DNA from: JAIOSM01 sp964565415
GTDB lineage: Bacteria; Desulfobacterota; Desulfobacteria; Desulfobacterales; Desulfobacteraceae
DNA: 23,233 nucleotides
Reading direction: 5' to 3'
Assembly (NCBI GenBank): GCA_964565415.1
Contig: CAZMEX010000055.1
Location: 1 to 23,233, forward strand
Of the stretch, positions 15,717-22,135 are shown piece after piece (positions within the stretch are counted from its first letter, which is position 1; the number at the start of each line of letters is the position of its first letter). A model generated the notes under the pieces. It was given only the letters and a program-made list of their open reading frames with translations, was not told where the DNA came from and ran no database searches. Made by a program: the position numbers and the translations under genes.

Positions 15717-16577
15717 TTATTCTTTCTCAATCTCAGTCTCTTTTTGGACTGGTGCAGTTTTTCTTTTAATTTTTTCTATGACTGGTCCTCCGGAATCATC
15801 AGAAATAATTTCTCTTTCAATCTTGCCCTTGGGAGCAGTTTTTACTTTTTTATCTTCTTTATCTTTATCAGTTTCTGCCTGCTGTTTTTCCCTGTATTGT
15901 TCTCTGCCTTCAATAAAAGCATCTGCAATCCTCGAAGCAAAAAGACGTATTGCCCTGATTGCATCATCATTACCCGGAACAATAAAATCAACTTCATCAG
16001 GGTCACAATTTGTATCCACAATTGATACAATTGGTATGCCTAACTTTCTTCCCTCACGTACAGCAATCACCTCTTTTTTAGGATCAATTACAAAAATTGC
16101 ACCTGGTAAAGCTTTCATATTACTGATGCCACCAATGGCAAACTCAAGTTTTGTGCGCTCTTTTAACATCATAACCTGTTCTTTTTTGGGATAGTCTTCA
16201 ATTGTTCCATCATTTTCAATGGAATTTAAAAAATGAAATCGGGTTATATTGTTTTTAATGGTTTGAAAATTGGTCAACATACCACCAAGCCATCTGTTTT
16301 GTACATAATATGTGTCAGCACGATTTGCCTCTTCATAAATTACATCTGAAGCCTGCTTTTTTGTTCCAACAAAAAGGATATCTTTGCCCCTGGCAGCTGT
16401 TTCAAAAATAAAATCATAGGCTTTATTAAAAAGTTTAACAGTCTGCTGAAGGTCTATAATATAGATTCCGTTTCTTGCTCCAAAGATATATCTTTTCATC
16501 TTTGGGTTCCAGCGCCTGGTTTGGTGTCCGAAATGAACACCAGCCTGCAAAAGTTCTTTAATTGTAATGTGACTCAT
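15717..16577 (-). CDS. rpsB: 30S ribosomal protein S2
   Basis: S2 of the small subunit, first gene of the rpsB-tsf-pyrH-frr cluster. It is recognised from ITIKELLQAGVHFGHQTRRW, KRYIFGARNGIYIIDLQQT, RWLGGMLTNFQTIK, and IVSIVDTNCDPDEVDFIVPG with NDDAIRAIRL. Residues from about 225 to 286 form a charged Lys/Glu-rich tail beyond the usual 240-residue S2 end, probably disordered. The ATG has a good site, TTAGGAG, seven bases upstream. The 130-bp leader may hold the promoter and an autoregulatory element, as S2 represses its own operon in other bacteria. Confidence 0.97.
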   Translation of the reverse strand: MSHITIKELLQAGVHFGHQTRRWNPKMKRYIFGARNGIYIIDLQQTVKLFNKAYDFIFETAARGKDILFVGTKKQASDVIYEEANRADTYYVQNRWLGGMLTNFQTIKNNITRFHFLNSIENDGTIEDYPKKEQVMMLKERTKLEFAIGGISNMKALPGAIFVIDPKKEVIAVREGRKLGIPIVSIVDTNCDPDEVDFIVPGNDDAIRAIRLFASRIADAFIEGREQYREKQQAETDKDKEDKKVKTAPKGKIEREIISDDSGGPVIEKIKRKTAPVQKETEIEKE

Positions 16578-16640
16578 TCTTGCTCCTAAGTTAAATTAAT
16601 GGTTTTTCCACCACTTCTATCATTCCTAATTCCGACTTTT

Positions 16641-16666
16641 AAAAAAGCACCTGGAGTTAAGTCCAG
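16641..16666 (-). terminator. weak hairpin plus T-run between prmC and rpsB
   Basis: On the minus strand CTGGA, loop CTTAAC, TCCAG forms a five-pair stem, followed four bases later by six T. It sits in the 130-bp gap between prmC and rpsB. It could be a weak terminator of the coaE-prmC transcript or a structure in the rpsB leader. Upstream of it, AT-rich matches such as TTGATA (16701-16706) and TATAAC (16675-16680) have a 20-base spacing, so I cannot assign a firm rpsB promoter. Confidence 0.3.
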
Positions 16667-16707
16667 AAGTGTGAGTTATAAATACAAATCCTAATTTATA
16701 TATCAAA

Positions 16708-17595
16708 TTATTTACTTGATGGCAATCTTTTTTTAATAATTGCAACGCGATAATGTCCTGCCAAATCCTTAACAAATAAAGCCTGCTCCAAATCAGGGCA
16801 GGTAATCACAATCCTGGCAACGCTTTCTTTTTGGTCATATCCCATTTCAAGCAGAAGCAGACCACCGGGCACAAGATAATCAGAAGAGTTAAGTATTATT
16901 TCCCTTAAGCACTTGAGACCATCTTTTCCACCGTCTAATGCCATTGCAGGTTCATGGTATTTTATCTCTTCTTCCAGAGTTTTAATGGTTTGGGTTGGGA
17001 TATATGGTGGGTTGGAAATAACAATATCAAACAATGCTCTTTTTTTTATCGCATCAAACCATGAGGTTTGAAACAGATTGATTTTCACCCCTTTCAGGAT
17101 CTGTTTTGCATTGGATTTAACAGCTTTTATTGCATCGAATGACAGGTCAGATGCAAAATACAGATGTTGAGGGAATAAATCAGCCAGGGATATAATGATC
17201 GCTCCTGAACCTGATCCCAGTTCAAGTATTTTTTTAGAAGGAAAATTGCCCTGGGGTGCTTTGAGGAATGTCAATGCTTTGTCCACCAAGGTTTCAGTGT
17301 CAGGGCGGGGAATAAGTACATTGGGCGGAGTTAAAAACTGGTAATTATAAAACCCTTTTTTACCTGTGATATATGCCACAGGTTCTCTTTTAACTCTGCG
17401 CTTTATTAGCTGTTTATAACAGTCAAGTTCATCTTTGTTCAATGGACGGTCATGCTGGGTGTACAACTCTATTCTTTTAATATCAAGAGTAAAACTTAAA
17501 AGAATTTCAGTTGTGAGTCTGGGATTATCTATGGATTTTGATCTGAAATAGGATTCAGACCATGAAAGAATTTTAGCAATTGTCCAGTCACCCAA
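16708..17595 (-). CDS. prmC: release factor glutamine N5-methyltransferase
   Basis: SAM-dependent methyltransferase that methylates the glutamine of the GGQ motif in release factors, including the RF1 encoded just upstream. An N-terminal helical domain (about 1-85, with REPVAYITGKKGFYNYQF) is followed by VLIPRPDTETLV, the SAM-binding LELGSGSGA (124-132) and the catalytic NPPY at 195-198. The length of 295 residues is typical. The start is a TTG at 17595 that overlaps the end of prfA by 8 nt, with no strong ribosome-binding site, so translational coupling to prfA is likely. Confidence 0.96.
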   Translation of the reverse strand: MGDWTIAKILSWSESYFRSKSIDNPRLTTEILLSFTLDIKRIELYTQHDRPLNKDELDCYKQLIKRRVKREPVAYITGKKGFYNYQFLTPPNVLIPRPDTETLVDKALTFLKAPQGNFPSKKILELGSGSGAIIISLADLFPQHLYFASDLSFDAIKAVKSNAKQILKGVKINLFQTSWFDAIKKRALFDIVISNPPYIPTQTIKTLEEEIKYHEPAMALDGGKDGLKCLREIILNSSDYLVPGGLLLLEMGYDQKESVARIVITCPDLEQALFVKDLAGHYRVAIIKKRLPSSK

Positions 17596-18652
17596 TTGTC
17601 TGCAGTGCCTGTGCCTGGAAATGAGTAGTTAATTCATCAATAATAGGATCAATATCTCCCTCCATGATAGCATCAAGCTTATAAAGCGTCAGCCCTATCC
17701 TGTGATCAGTCACCCTGCCCTGGGGGAAATTGTATGTTCGTATTCTGCCACTGCGGTCCCCTGATCCGACCTGATCTTTTCGATCGGCTGCCCGTTTTGC
17801 CTCCTGCTCTTTACGTTTTGCATCAAAGAGCCTGGATTTTAAAACACTCATTGCCTTTGTCTTATTTTTCAACTGGGACTTTTCATCCTGGCATGTTGCA
17901 ACAACTCCTGTTGGGACATGGGTAATGCGCACAGCTGAATCAGTTGTATTAACAGACTGCCCACCTGGACCTGATGCTCGGAACACATCTACTTTTATAT
18001 CTGCAGGGTTAATCTCTATATCAACATCTTCAGCTTCTGGCAGTACAGCAACAGTAACAGCAGAAGTGTGAACTCTTCCCTGGGTCTCTGTTTCAGGAAC
18101 CCTTTGTACACGATGGATTCCACTTTCGTATTTAAAGGTGCTGTAAACACTTTTGCCCTGGATCAAAGCAACAACCTCCTTAAACCCGCCGGAAGCAGAA
18201 TTAGTCTTTTCAATGATCTCAATCTGCCATGATCTGGATTCTGCATATCTTGAATACATGCGGAAAAGATCTCCTGCAAACAGCCCGGCTTCTTCGCCAC
18301 CTGTCCCAGCCCGTATTTCAAGAACTATATTCTTATCATCATTGGGGTCCTTTGGCATTAAAAATATCTTGATATCAGATTCAACTCTCTCAATTTTTTT
18401 TTTGAGTACAGCTGTCTCTTCTTTTGCCATGGCCTGGATTTCAGAGTCTGAATCATTTAAAAGTTCTTTTGCATCATCAAATTCAGCAAGAAAAATTTTA
18501 TATTCTCTAAACGCACAAACAATCTTATTAAGTTCTCCATGCTCTTTTAAATAATCTTGATACTTCTTTTGATCATTAATGACAGCCGGATCACTTAATA
18601 ATTTTTCAAGCTTTAGAAAACGGTCTTCTATACCTCTGAGTTTGTTAATCAT
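17588..18652 (-). CDS. prfA: peptide chain release factor 1
   Basis: Recognises UAA and UAG and triggers release of the finished peptide. The GGQ catalytic motif is at 230-232 in FRASGPGGQSVNTTDSAVRI. The codon-recognition tripeptide is PET (186-188) in RVPETETQGRVHTS, the P-x-T form that marks RF1 rather than RF2. At 354 residues it is full length. The ATG lacks a Shine-Dalgarno sequence: the 16 bases before it are T and A rich, and a perfect 12-bp hairpin ends just upstream of them. The methyltransferase prmC overlaps its 3' end. Confidence 0.97.
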   Translation of the reverse strand: MINKLRGIEDRFLKLEKLLSDPAVINDQKKYQDYLKEHGELNKIVCAFREYKIFLAEFDDAKELLNDSDSEIQAMAKEETAVLKKKIERVESDIKIFLMPKDPNDDKNIVLEIRAGTGGEEAGLFAGDLFRMYSRYAESRSWQIEIIEKTNSASGGFKEVVALIQGKSVYSTFKYESGIHRVQRVPETETQGRVHTSAVTVAVLPEAEDVDIEINPADIKVDVFRASGPGGQSVNTTDSAVRITHVPTGVVATCQDEKSQLKNKTKAMSVLKSRLFDAKRKEQEAKRAADRKDQVGSGDRSGRIRTYNFPQGRVTDHRIGLTLYKLDAIMEGDIDPIIDELTTHFQAQALQTIG

Positions 18653-18663
18653 AATAAAAATTC

Positions 18664-18700
18664 AAAAAGGATTCTAAAGAATTAATACTCTTTAGAATCC
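18664..18700 (-). terminator. perfect 12-bp hairpin with T-run directly before prfA
   Basis: GGATTCTAAAGA (18700-18689) and TCTTTAGAATCC (18680-18669) are exact inverted repeats around an 8-base loop, followed on the minus strand by five T, then GAA and five more T, ending at the prfA ATG. The shape is that of an intrinsic terminator for rpmE. It ends only 16 bases from the prfA start, so it must also affect read-through into, or initiation of, prfA. Confidence 0.75.
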
Positions 18701-18755
18701 AAATTTTTCCTAAACTTACCTGTAATAAAATTTCTAATAAATATAGACCATTCTA

Positions 18756-18974
18756 TTAAACAAGTTTGGCAGCATCAAACCCACCATATTTCTTTTTAAA
18801 CCTATCTATTCTCCCTGCAGTATCAACAAGTTTCTGTTTCCCTGTAAAAAAAGGATGACAGGCTGAGCAAATTTCCACCTTAATGTTCTCTTTTGTAGAC
18901 CCAACATCAAATATTTGACCACATGCACATGTAGCTGTGGTCTGTTGATAGTTCGGATGTATATCTTTTTTCAT
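18756..18974 (-). CDS. rpmE: 50S ribosomal protein L31 (zinc-binding form)
   Basis: Small L31 protein of 72 residues. Cys16, Cys18, Cys36 and Cys39 (ATCACGQIF and EICSACHPFFTGKQK) form the zinc site of the C-plus type, so a zinc-free paralogue is not what is seen here. KLVDTAGRIDRFKKKYG is the typical C-terminal region. AAGGAAG lies directly before the ATG. It sits between rho and prfA, a common order in related bacteria. Confidence 0.96.
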   Translation of the reverse strand: MKKDIHPNYQQTTATCACGQIFDVGSTKENIKVEICSACHPFFTGKQKLVDTAGRIDRFKKKYGGFDAAKLV

Positions 18975-19025
18975 CTTCCTTTAAACTCCCTTAAAAAAAT
19001 TCTATCTAACAAATATTTATAATAT

Positions 19026-20273
19026 TTATGAATTCATTGAATCCAAAAACTCTTTATTATCCTTTGTTCCTTCCATTTTTTCAAGTAAAAACTGCATACT
19101 ATCTATAGAATTTAAACTTGACAACAATTTTCTGAGTATAAAAGTCCTTTTGAGAGTCATTTCATCTAAAAGCAGCTCCTCTTTTCTAGTACCTGTTCTA
19201 TTAATATCAATAGCTGGAAAGACTCGTTTGTTTGAAAGCTTTCTATCTAAAACAAGCTCCATATTACCAGTACCTTTAAACTCCTCAAAAATAACTTCAT
19301 CCATGCGGCTTCCAGTTTCAACCAGGGCTGTTGCAATAATAGTCAGGCTTCCACCCTCCTCTATATTCCTTGCAGCACCAAAAAATCTCTTTGGGCGGTC
19401 AAGTGCATTGGAGTCCACACCACCTGAGAGTATTTTCCCGGAAGGTGGCATTACAGCATTATATGCCCTTGCAAGACGGGTGATGCTATCTAAAAGGATT
19501 ACAACGTTATGTCCCTGCTCAACAATTCTTTTAGCTTTTTCAATAACCATTTCAGCAACCTGAACATGTCTTTCTGCAGGTTCATCAAATGTTGAACTCA
19601 CAACTTCTGCATCAACACTTCGTTCCATGTCTGTAACTTCTTCAGGTCTCTCGTCGATTAATACAATCATGGGAATAATATCACTGTGAGCCTTGACCAT
19701 ACTGTTTGCTATATTCTGCAAAAGCATTGTTTTACCAGCTTTAGGAGGAGAGACAATTAAGCCACGCTGTCCAAATCCAATGGGTGACATCAAATCAATA
19801 ATTCTGATTGAATAATTATCCGGCTCATAGACCAAACTCATTTTTTCCTGGGGATAGAGGGGTGTAAGATTATCAAATAAAATTGTTTCACCGGCAAGCT
19901 CCGGGTTCTCAAAGTTAACAGCTTCAACTTTCAGTAATGCAAAATAACGTTCTGAATCTTTTGGCTGTCTTACCTGCCCTGAAATAGTATCACCGGTTCT
20001 AAGATTAAATCTTCTAATTTGAGATGGAGAAACATAAATATCATCAGGTCCTGGAAGATAATTATAACCAGGAGCTCTTAAAAATCCAAATCCATCGGGA
20101 AGTATTTCCAGGGTGCCTTCTCCATATATTTTTCCACTATCTTCAATAGTTGCCTGGAGTATGGCAAAAATCAATTCCTGTTTCTTTAGGCCTCCTGTCC
20201 CCTTGAGTTTGTATTCTTTTGCAAGTTTATTAAGCTCACTGATTCTCATTCGCTTTAAAGCTTCGACATTCAT
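19026..20273 (-). CDS. rho: transcription termination factor Rho
   Basis: Hexameric RNA helicase that ends transcripts at C-rich sites. Of the 415 residues, 1-45 form the N-terminal helical domain. About 48-120 form the cold-shock-like RNA-binding domain with the GEGTLEILPDGFGFLR motif. The ATPase core has Walker A SPPKAGKT at 175-182 (Lys181) and Walker B VVILLDS with Asp262. The Q-loop region PPSGKILSGGVDSNALDRPK and the R-loop follow. The size matches E. coli Rho, without the N-terminal insertions seen in Actinobacteria or Bacteroidetes. GGAG lies five bases before the ATG. rpmE follows after a short gap. Confidence 0.97.
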   Translation of the reverse strand: MNVEALKRMRISELNKLAKEYKLKGTGGLKKQELIFAILQATIEDSGKIYGEGTLEILPDGFGFLRAPGYNYLPGPDDIYVSPSQIRRFNLRTGDTISGQVRQPKDSERYFALLKVEAVNFENPELAGETILFDNLTPLYPQEKMSLVYEPDNYSIRIIDLMSPIGFGQRGLIVSPPKAGKTMLLQNIANSMVKAHSDIIPMIVLIDERPEEVTDMERSVDAEVVSSTFDEPAERHVQVAEMVIEKAKRIVEQGHNVVILLDSITRLARAYNAVMPPSGKILSGGVDSNALDRPKRFFGAARNIEEGGSLTIIATALVETGSRMDEVIFEEFKGTGNMELVLDRKLSNKRVFPAIDINRTGTRKEELLLDEMTLKRTFILRKLLSSLNSIDSMQFLLEKMEGTKDNKEFLDSMNS

Positions 20274-20416
20274 GGATACTCCATAATTAGTTTTTATGAT
20301 ATTTTACAGATTGATTTGAAGAACACCTTACAGGTTAATTAAAAAAAATATTGTCTGGCATGAATAAATCTTCAGATACATAGCATACTTATCCAAGAAG
20401 TACAGGAGTTAAAAAA
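20274..20416 (-). other. 143-bp gap before rho, probable rho promoter or leader
   Basis: No ORF or RNA gene is seen. A TTGACA is formed by the last codons of coaE on the minus strand, but no good -10 box lies 16-18 bases downstream of it. The length and lack of coding fit a rho leader. In other bacteria rho limits its own expression through its leader, but nothing here proves this. Confidence 0.35.
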
Positions 20417-21028
20417 TTATGTCAAGTATTCTTTTTTTATTTTCCGATAAAGGTCTTCCACCAAACCTTTTATTGCGCTCTCTCCCGAAGTATTCCAAAT
20501 CACAAAGTCAGCCCCTTCAACTTTATCTTTCTGGGAAAACTGTAAAGCCAATACAGCCTTTGCATCTTCTTTGGAAACACTATCTCTTCTTACAATCCTC
20601 TCCACCAGATCGTTCCCTCTTCCTGCAACAGTAATAATCAAATCAAATTGTTCCATCATGTTTAACTCAAATAAAAGGGGGATTTCTATAATCACAACAC
20701 CAGCGCCTGCCATTTCAGCTTTATTAATTTTCAAAAAAAGGGTTTTAAATATTGCAGGATGCATTATATCTTCAAGACCCTTCCGCATTTTTTCATCAGT
20801 TGCAATAATTTTTCTTAATTGAAGCCTGTTCAGGCTGTCATCATCATTGACAATCTTATCACCAAACAAATAAATAATATCAATATAGGCTTGCTTTCCA
20901 GGCTCAACAACATCCCGTGCAATCCTATCACAATCCAACACTGTCAAACCAAGTTCAGCAAAACAATTACCCACAAGGCTTTTCCCTGAGCCTGCTGAAC
21001 CTGTCACAGCTATCTTGAAAATCGACAT
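20417..21028 (-). CDS. coaE: dephospho-CoA kinase
   Basis: Final enzyme of coenzyme A synthesis, phosphorylating the 3'-hydroxyl of dephospho-CoA. The P-loop is AVTGSAGSGKSLVG at the N-terminus, followed by VLDCDRIARDVV (substrate-binding Asp) and VVIIEIPLLFELNMME, both typical of the family. IVRRDSVSKEDAKAVLALQF is the lid region. At 203 residues it has the normal length and no fused domain. It is the first gene of the minus-strand coaE-rho-rpmE-prfA-prmC group and is divergent from ndk. Confidence 0.95.
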   Translation of the reverse strand: MSIFKIAVTGSAGSGKSLVGNCFAELGLTVLDCDRIARDVVEPGKQAYIDIIYLFGDKIVNDDDSLNRLQLRKIIATDEKMRKGLEDIMHPAIFKTLFLKINKAEMAGAGVVIIEIPLLFELNMMEQFDLIITVAGRGNDLVERIVRRDSVSKEDAKAVLALQFSQKDKVEGADFVIWNTSGESAIKGLVEDLYRKIKKEYLT

Positions 21029-21063
21029 AAATATATACTCTTACACAAAATTAAACTCAAAAA

Positions 21064-21093
21064 TTGACTTATAGTACTTTTGTATGCTATTTA
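21064..21093 (+). promoter_or_regulatory. candidate ndk promoter
   Basis: TTGACT (21064-21069), 18 bases, TATTTA (21088-21093) with a TGC just before it (extended -10). It lies 37 bases upstream of the ndk ATG and faces the coaE promoter. Confidence 0.5.
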
Positions 21094-21097
21094 GCAA
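21068..21097 (-). promoter_or_regulatory. candidate coaE promoter
   Basis: On the minus strand TTGCTA (21097-21092), 18 bases, TATAAG (21073-21068), about 40 bases before the coaE ATG. It overlaps the ndk promoter on the other strand almost completely. Confidence 0.5.
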
Positions 21098-21130
21098 CCC
21101 AATTTTAATTTTTTAAAAAGAGGAATACAG

Positions 21131-21544
21131 ATGGAAAGAACATTATCAATAATCAAACCTGACGGTGTTAAAAAAAATATTACAGGGGAGATAGTCAAAC
21201 GTTTTCAAAACAGCAATATAAAGATTGCAGCAATGAAAATGATGAGACTTTCAAAAGAGGAAGCAGAAGGATTTTATGCTGTTCATAAGGAACGCCCATT
21301 TTTTAATAGCCTGACAGAATTTATGACATCAGGACCTATTGTGGTCATGGTCTTAGAAGGTGATGATGTTATTGCAAAAAACCGCAAGCTCATGGGAGCT
21401 ACAAACTTTAAAGAAGCTGATGAGGGAACTATCAGAAAAGATTTTGCAACAGATATTGAAAAAAATGTTGTCCATGGATCTGATGCACCCGAAACCGCAG
21501 CTTTTGAAATAAGTTATTTTTTTAATGCCCTTGAAATTTTTTAA
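21131..21544 (+). CDS. ndk: nucleoside diphosphate kinase
   Basis: Balances nucleoside triphosphate pools by passing the ATP gamma-phosphate through a phospho-histidine to other NDPs. The active-site His115 lies in NVVHGSDAPETA. The N-terminal RTLSIIKPDGV and SGPIVVMVLEG are further signatures. The 137-residue length is the single-domain bacterial form. The site GAGGA lies a few bases before the ATG. The gene has its own candidate promoter and terminator, so it is probably monocistronic. Confidence 0.97.
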   Translation: MERTLSIIKPDGVKKNITGEIVKRFQNSNIKIAAMKMMRLSKEEAEGFYAVHKERPFFNSLTEFMTSGPIVVMVLEGDDVIAKNRKLMGATNFKEADEGTIRKDFATDIEKNVVHGSDAPETAAFEISYFFNALEIF

Positions 21545-21562
21545 ATATTCAAACACTCAATC

Positions 21563-21610
21563 TGTAGCCGTGGTACATGCGAATTATGCTTCCCGGCTAC
21601 AATATATTTT
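21563..21610 (+). terminator. probable ndk terminator
   Basis: TGTAGCCG (21563-21570) and CGGCTACA (21594-21601) are exact 8-bp inverted repeats, 18 bases after the ndk stop, followed by ATATATTTT. The 23-base loop is long for an intrinsic terminator and the T-run is interrupted, so efficiency is uncertain. Confidence 0.5.
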
Positions 21611-21611
21611 A

Positions 21612-21640
21612 TTGACTAATCAGCTATAATATTATATGTT
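21612..21640 (+). promoter_or_regulatory. candidate tRNA-Gln promoter
   Basis: TTGACT (21612-21617), 17 bases, TATGTT (21635-21640). Initiation about seven bases later would leave a leader of roughly nine bases before the mature tRNA end at 21656. A perfect TATAAT at 21625-21630 is also present but has no -35 at the right distance. Confidence 0.5.
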
Positions 21641-21655
21641 CTACTGAAATTTCAC

Positions 21656-21729
21656 TGGGTGATCGTCCAATGGCAAGACTGCGGACTCTGACTCCGCCAA
21701 TCAAGGTTCGAATCCTTGTCACCCAGCCA
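21656..21729 (+). tRNA. tRNA-Gln, anticodon CUG
   Basis: A complete cloverleaf. The acceptor stem is TGGGTGA with TCACCCA (21719-21725), then discriminator G and an encoded CCA. The anticodon stem GCGGA/TCCGC encloses loop CTCTGAC with anticodon CTG at 21688-21690, reading CAG. The T arm is CAAGG, TTCGAAT, CCTTG. The D arm has a three-pair stem GTC/GAC. The T-G start pairing typical of tRNA-Gln supports the identity. Confidence 0.96.
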
Positions 21730-21883
21730 CAATCAAGACAAATACTTTCAGCGTTTATAAAGATATATTGATTTTTTGTTTATTCATAAAACCCATTGAA
21801 TGTTATCATAATTCATCTGGGGTTATTTGATTATTGAAATTCACTGCCAATAATTTGTTATAATTAAAGCAGCACTTATTACA

Positions 21884-21912
21884 TTGACGTTGCTCAATGC
21901 TTTTGCTATAAA
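21884..21912 (+). promoter_or_regulatory. strong candidate promoter of the phosphagen kinase cassette
   Basis: TTGACG (21884-21889), exactly 17 bases, TATAAA (21907-21912), preceded by TGC (extended -10). This is the best sigma-70-type match in the window. It lies 34 bases upstream of the small Cys-rich gene's ATG. The rest of the 217-bp gap after the tRNA shows no gene. A second, weaker pair (TTGAAA at 21834, TATAAT at 21859, 19-base spacing) lies further upstream. Confidence 0.7.
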
Positions 21913-21946
21913 GAGCATCCATGGATATAAGATATGTGAGACAATA

Positions 21947-22135
21947 ATGAAGAGTTCTATAAAACGCGATCTTTTTGACTTTGAGGTGGGATATTTGACC
22001 CAGAGCCCATGTCTAAGCTGCAAAAAGAAAAAGAATATTCCTAAATGTTTTAAAACATGTGCATTTCTGGATAATATCAGAGCAGTATTGGCGCGAGGGA
22101 TTTCAACTACTCAAGCATCTTCCTTTATCCGATGA
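21947..22135 (+). CDS. small four-cysteine protein coupled to phosphagen kinase
   Basis: A 62-residue protein I do not recognise. Cys22, Cys25, Cys34 and Cys38 form C-x2-C-x8-C-x3-C within SPCLSCKKKKNIPKCFKTC, a spacing suited to binding one zinc ion. A helix-like tail follows (AFLDNIRAVLARGI). The frame is open up to a TTG at 21884, but that triplet is the -35 box of the promoter, so the ATG at 21947 is the credible start. Its stop overlaps the kinase ATG as ATGA, which indicates translational coupling and probably matched amounts. The pairing of a small zinc-site protein with a guanidino kinase recalls McsA-McsB, but there is no clear McsA similarity. It could bind the kinase, sense metal or redox state, or act on RNA. 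Confidence 0.7.
   Translation: MKSSIKRDLFDFEVGYLTQSPCLSCKKKKNIPKCFKTCAFLDNIRAVLARGISTTQASSFIR

Noticed and set aside
16675..16706. Firm rpsB promoter (TTGATA and TATAAC)
   Set aside because: The spacing is 20 bases, too long for sigma-70, and alternative pairings are poor, so it is mentioned only as a possibility.
21884..21946. N-terminal extension of the Cys-rich small protein from a TTG at 21884
   Set aside because: That TTG is the -35 box of a near-consensus promoter, and the frame crosses the -10 box, so it would not be in the transcript.
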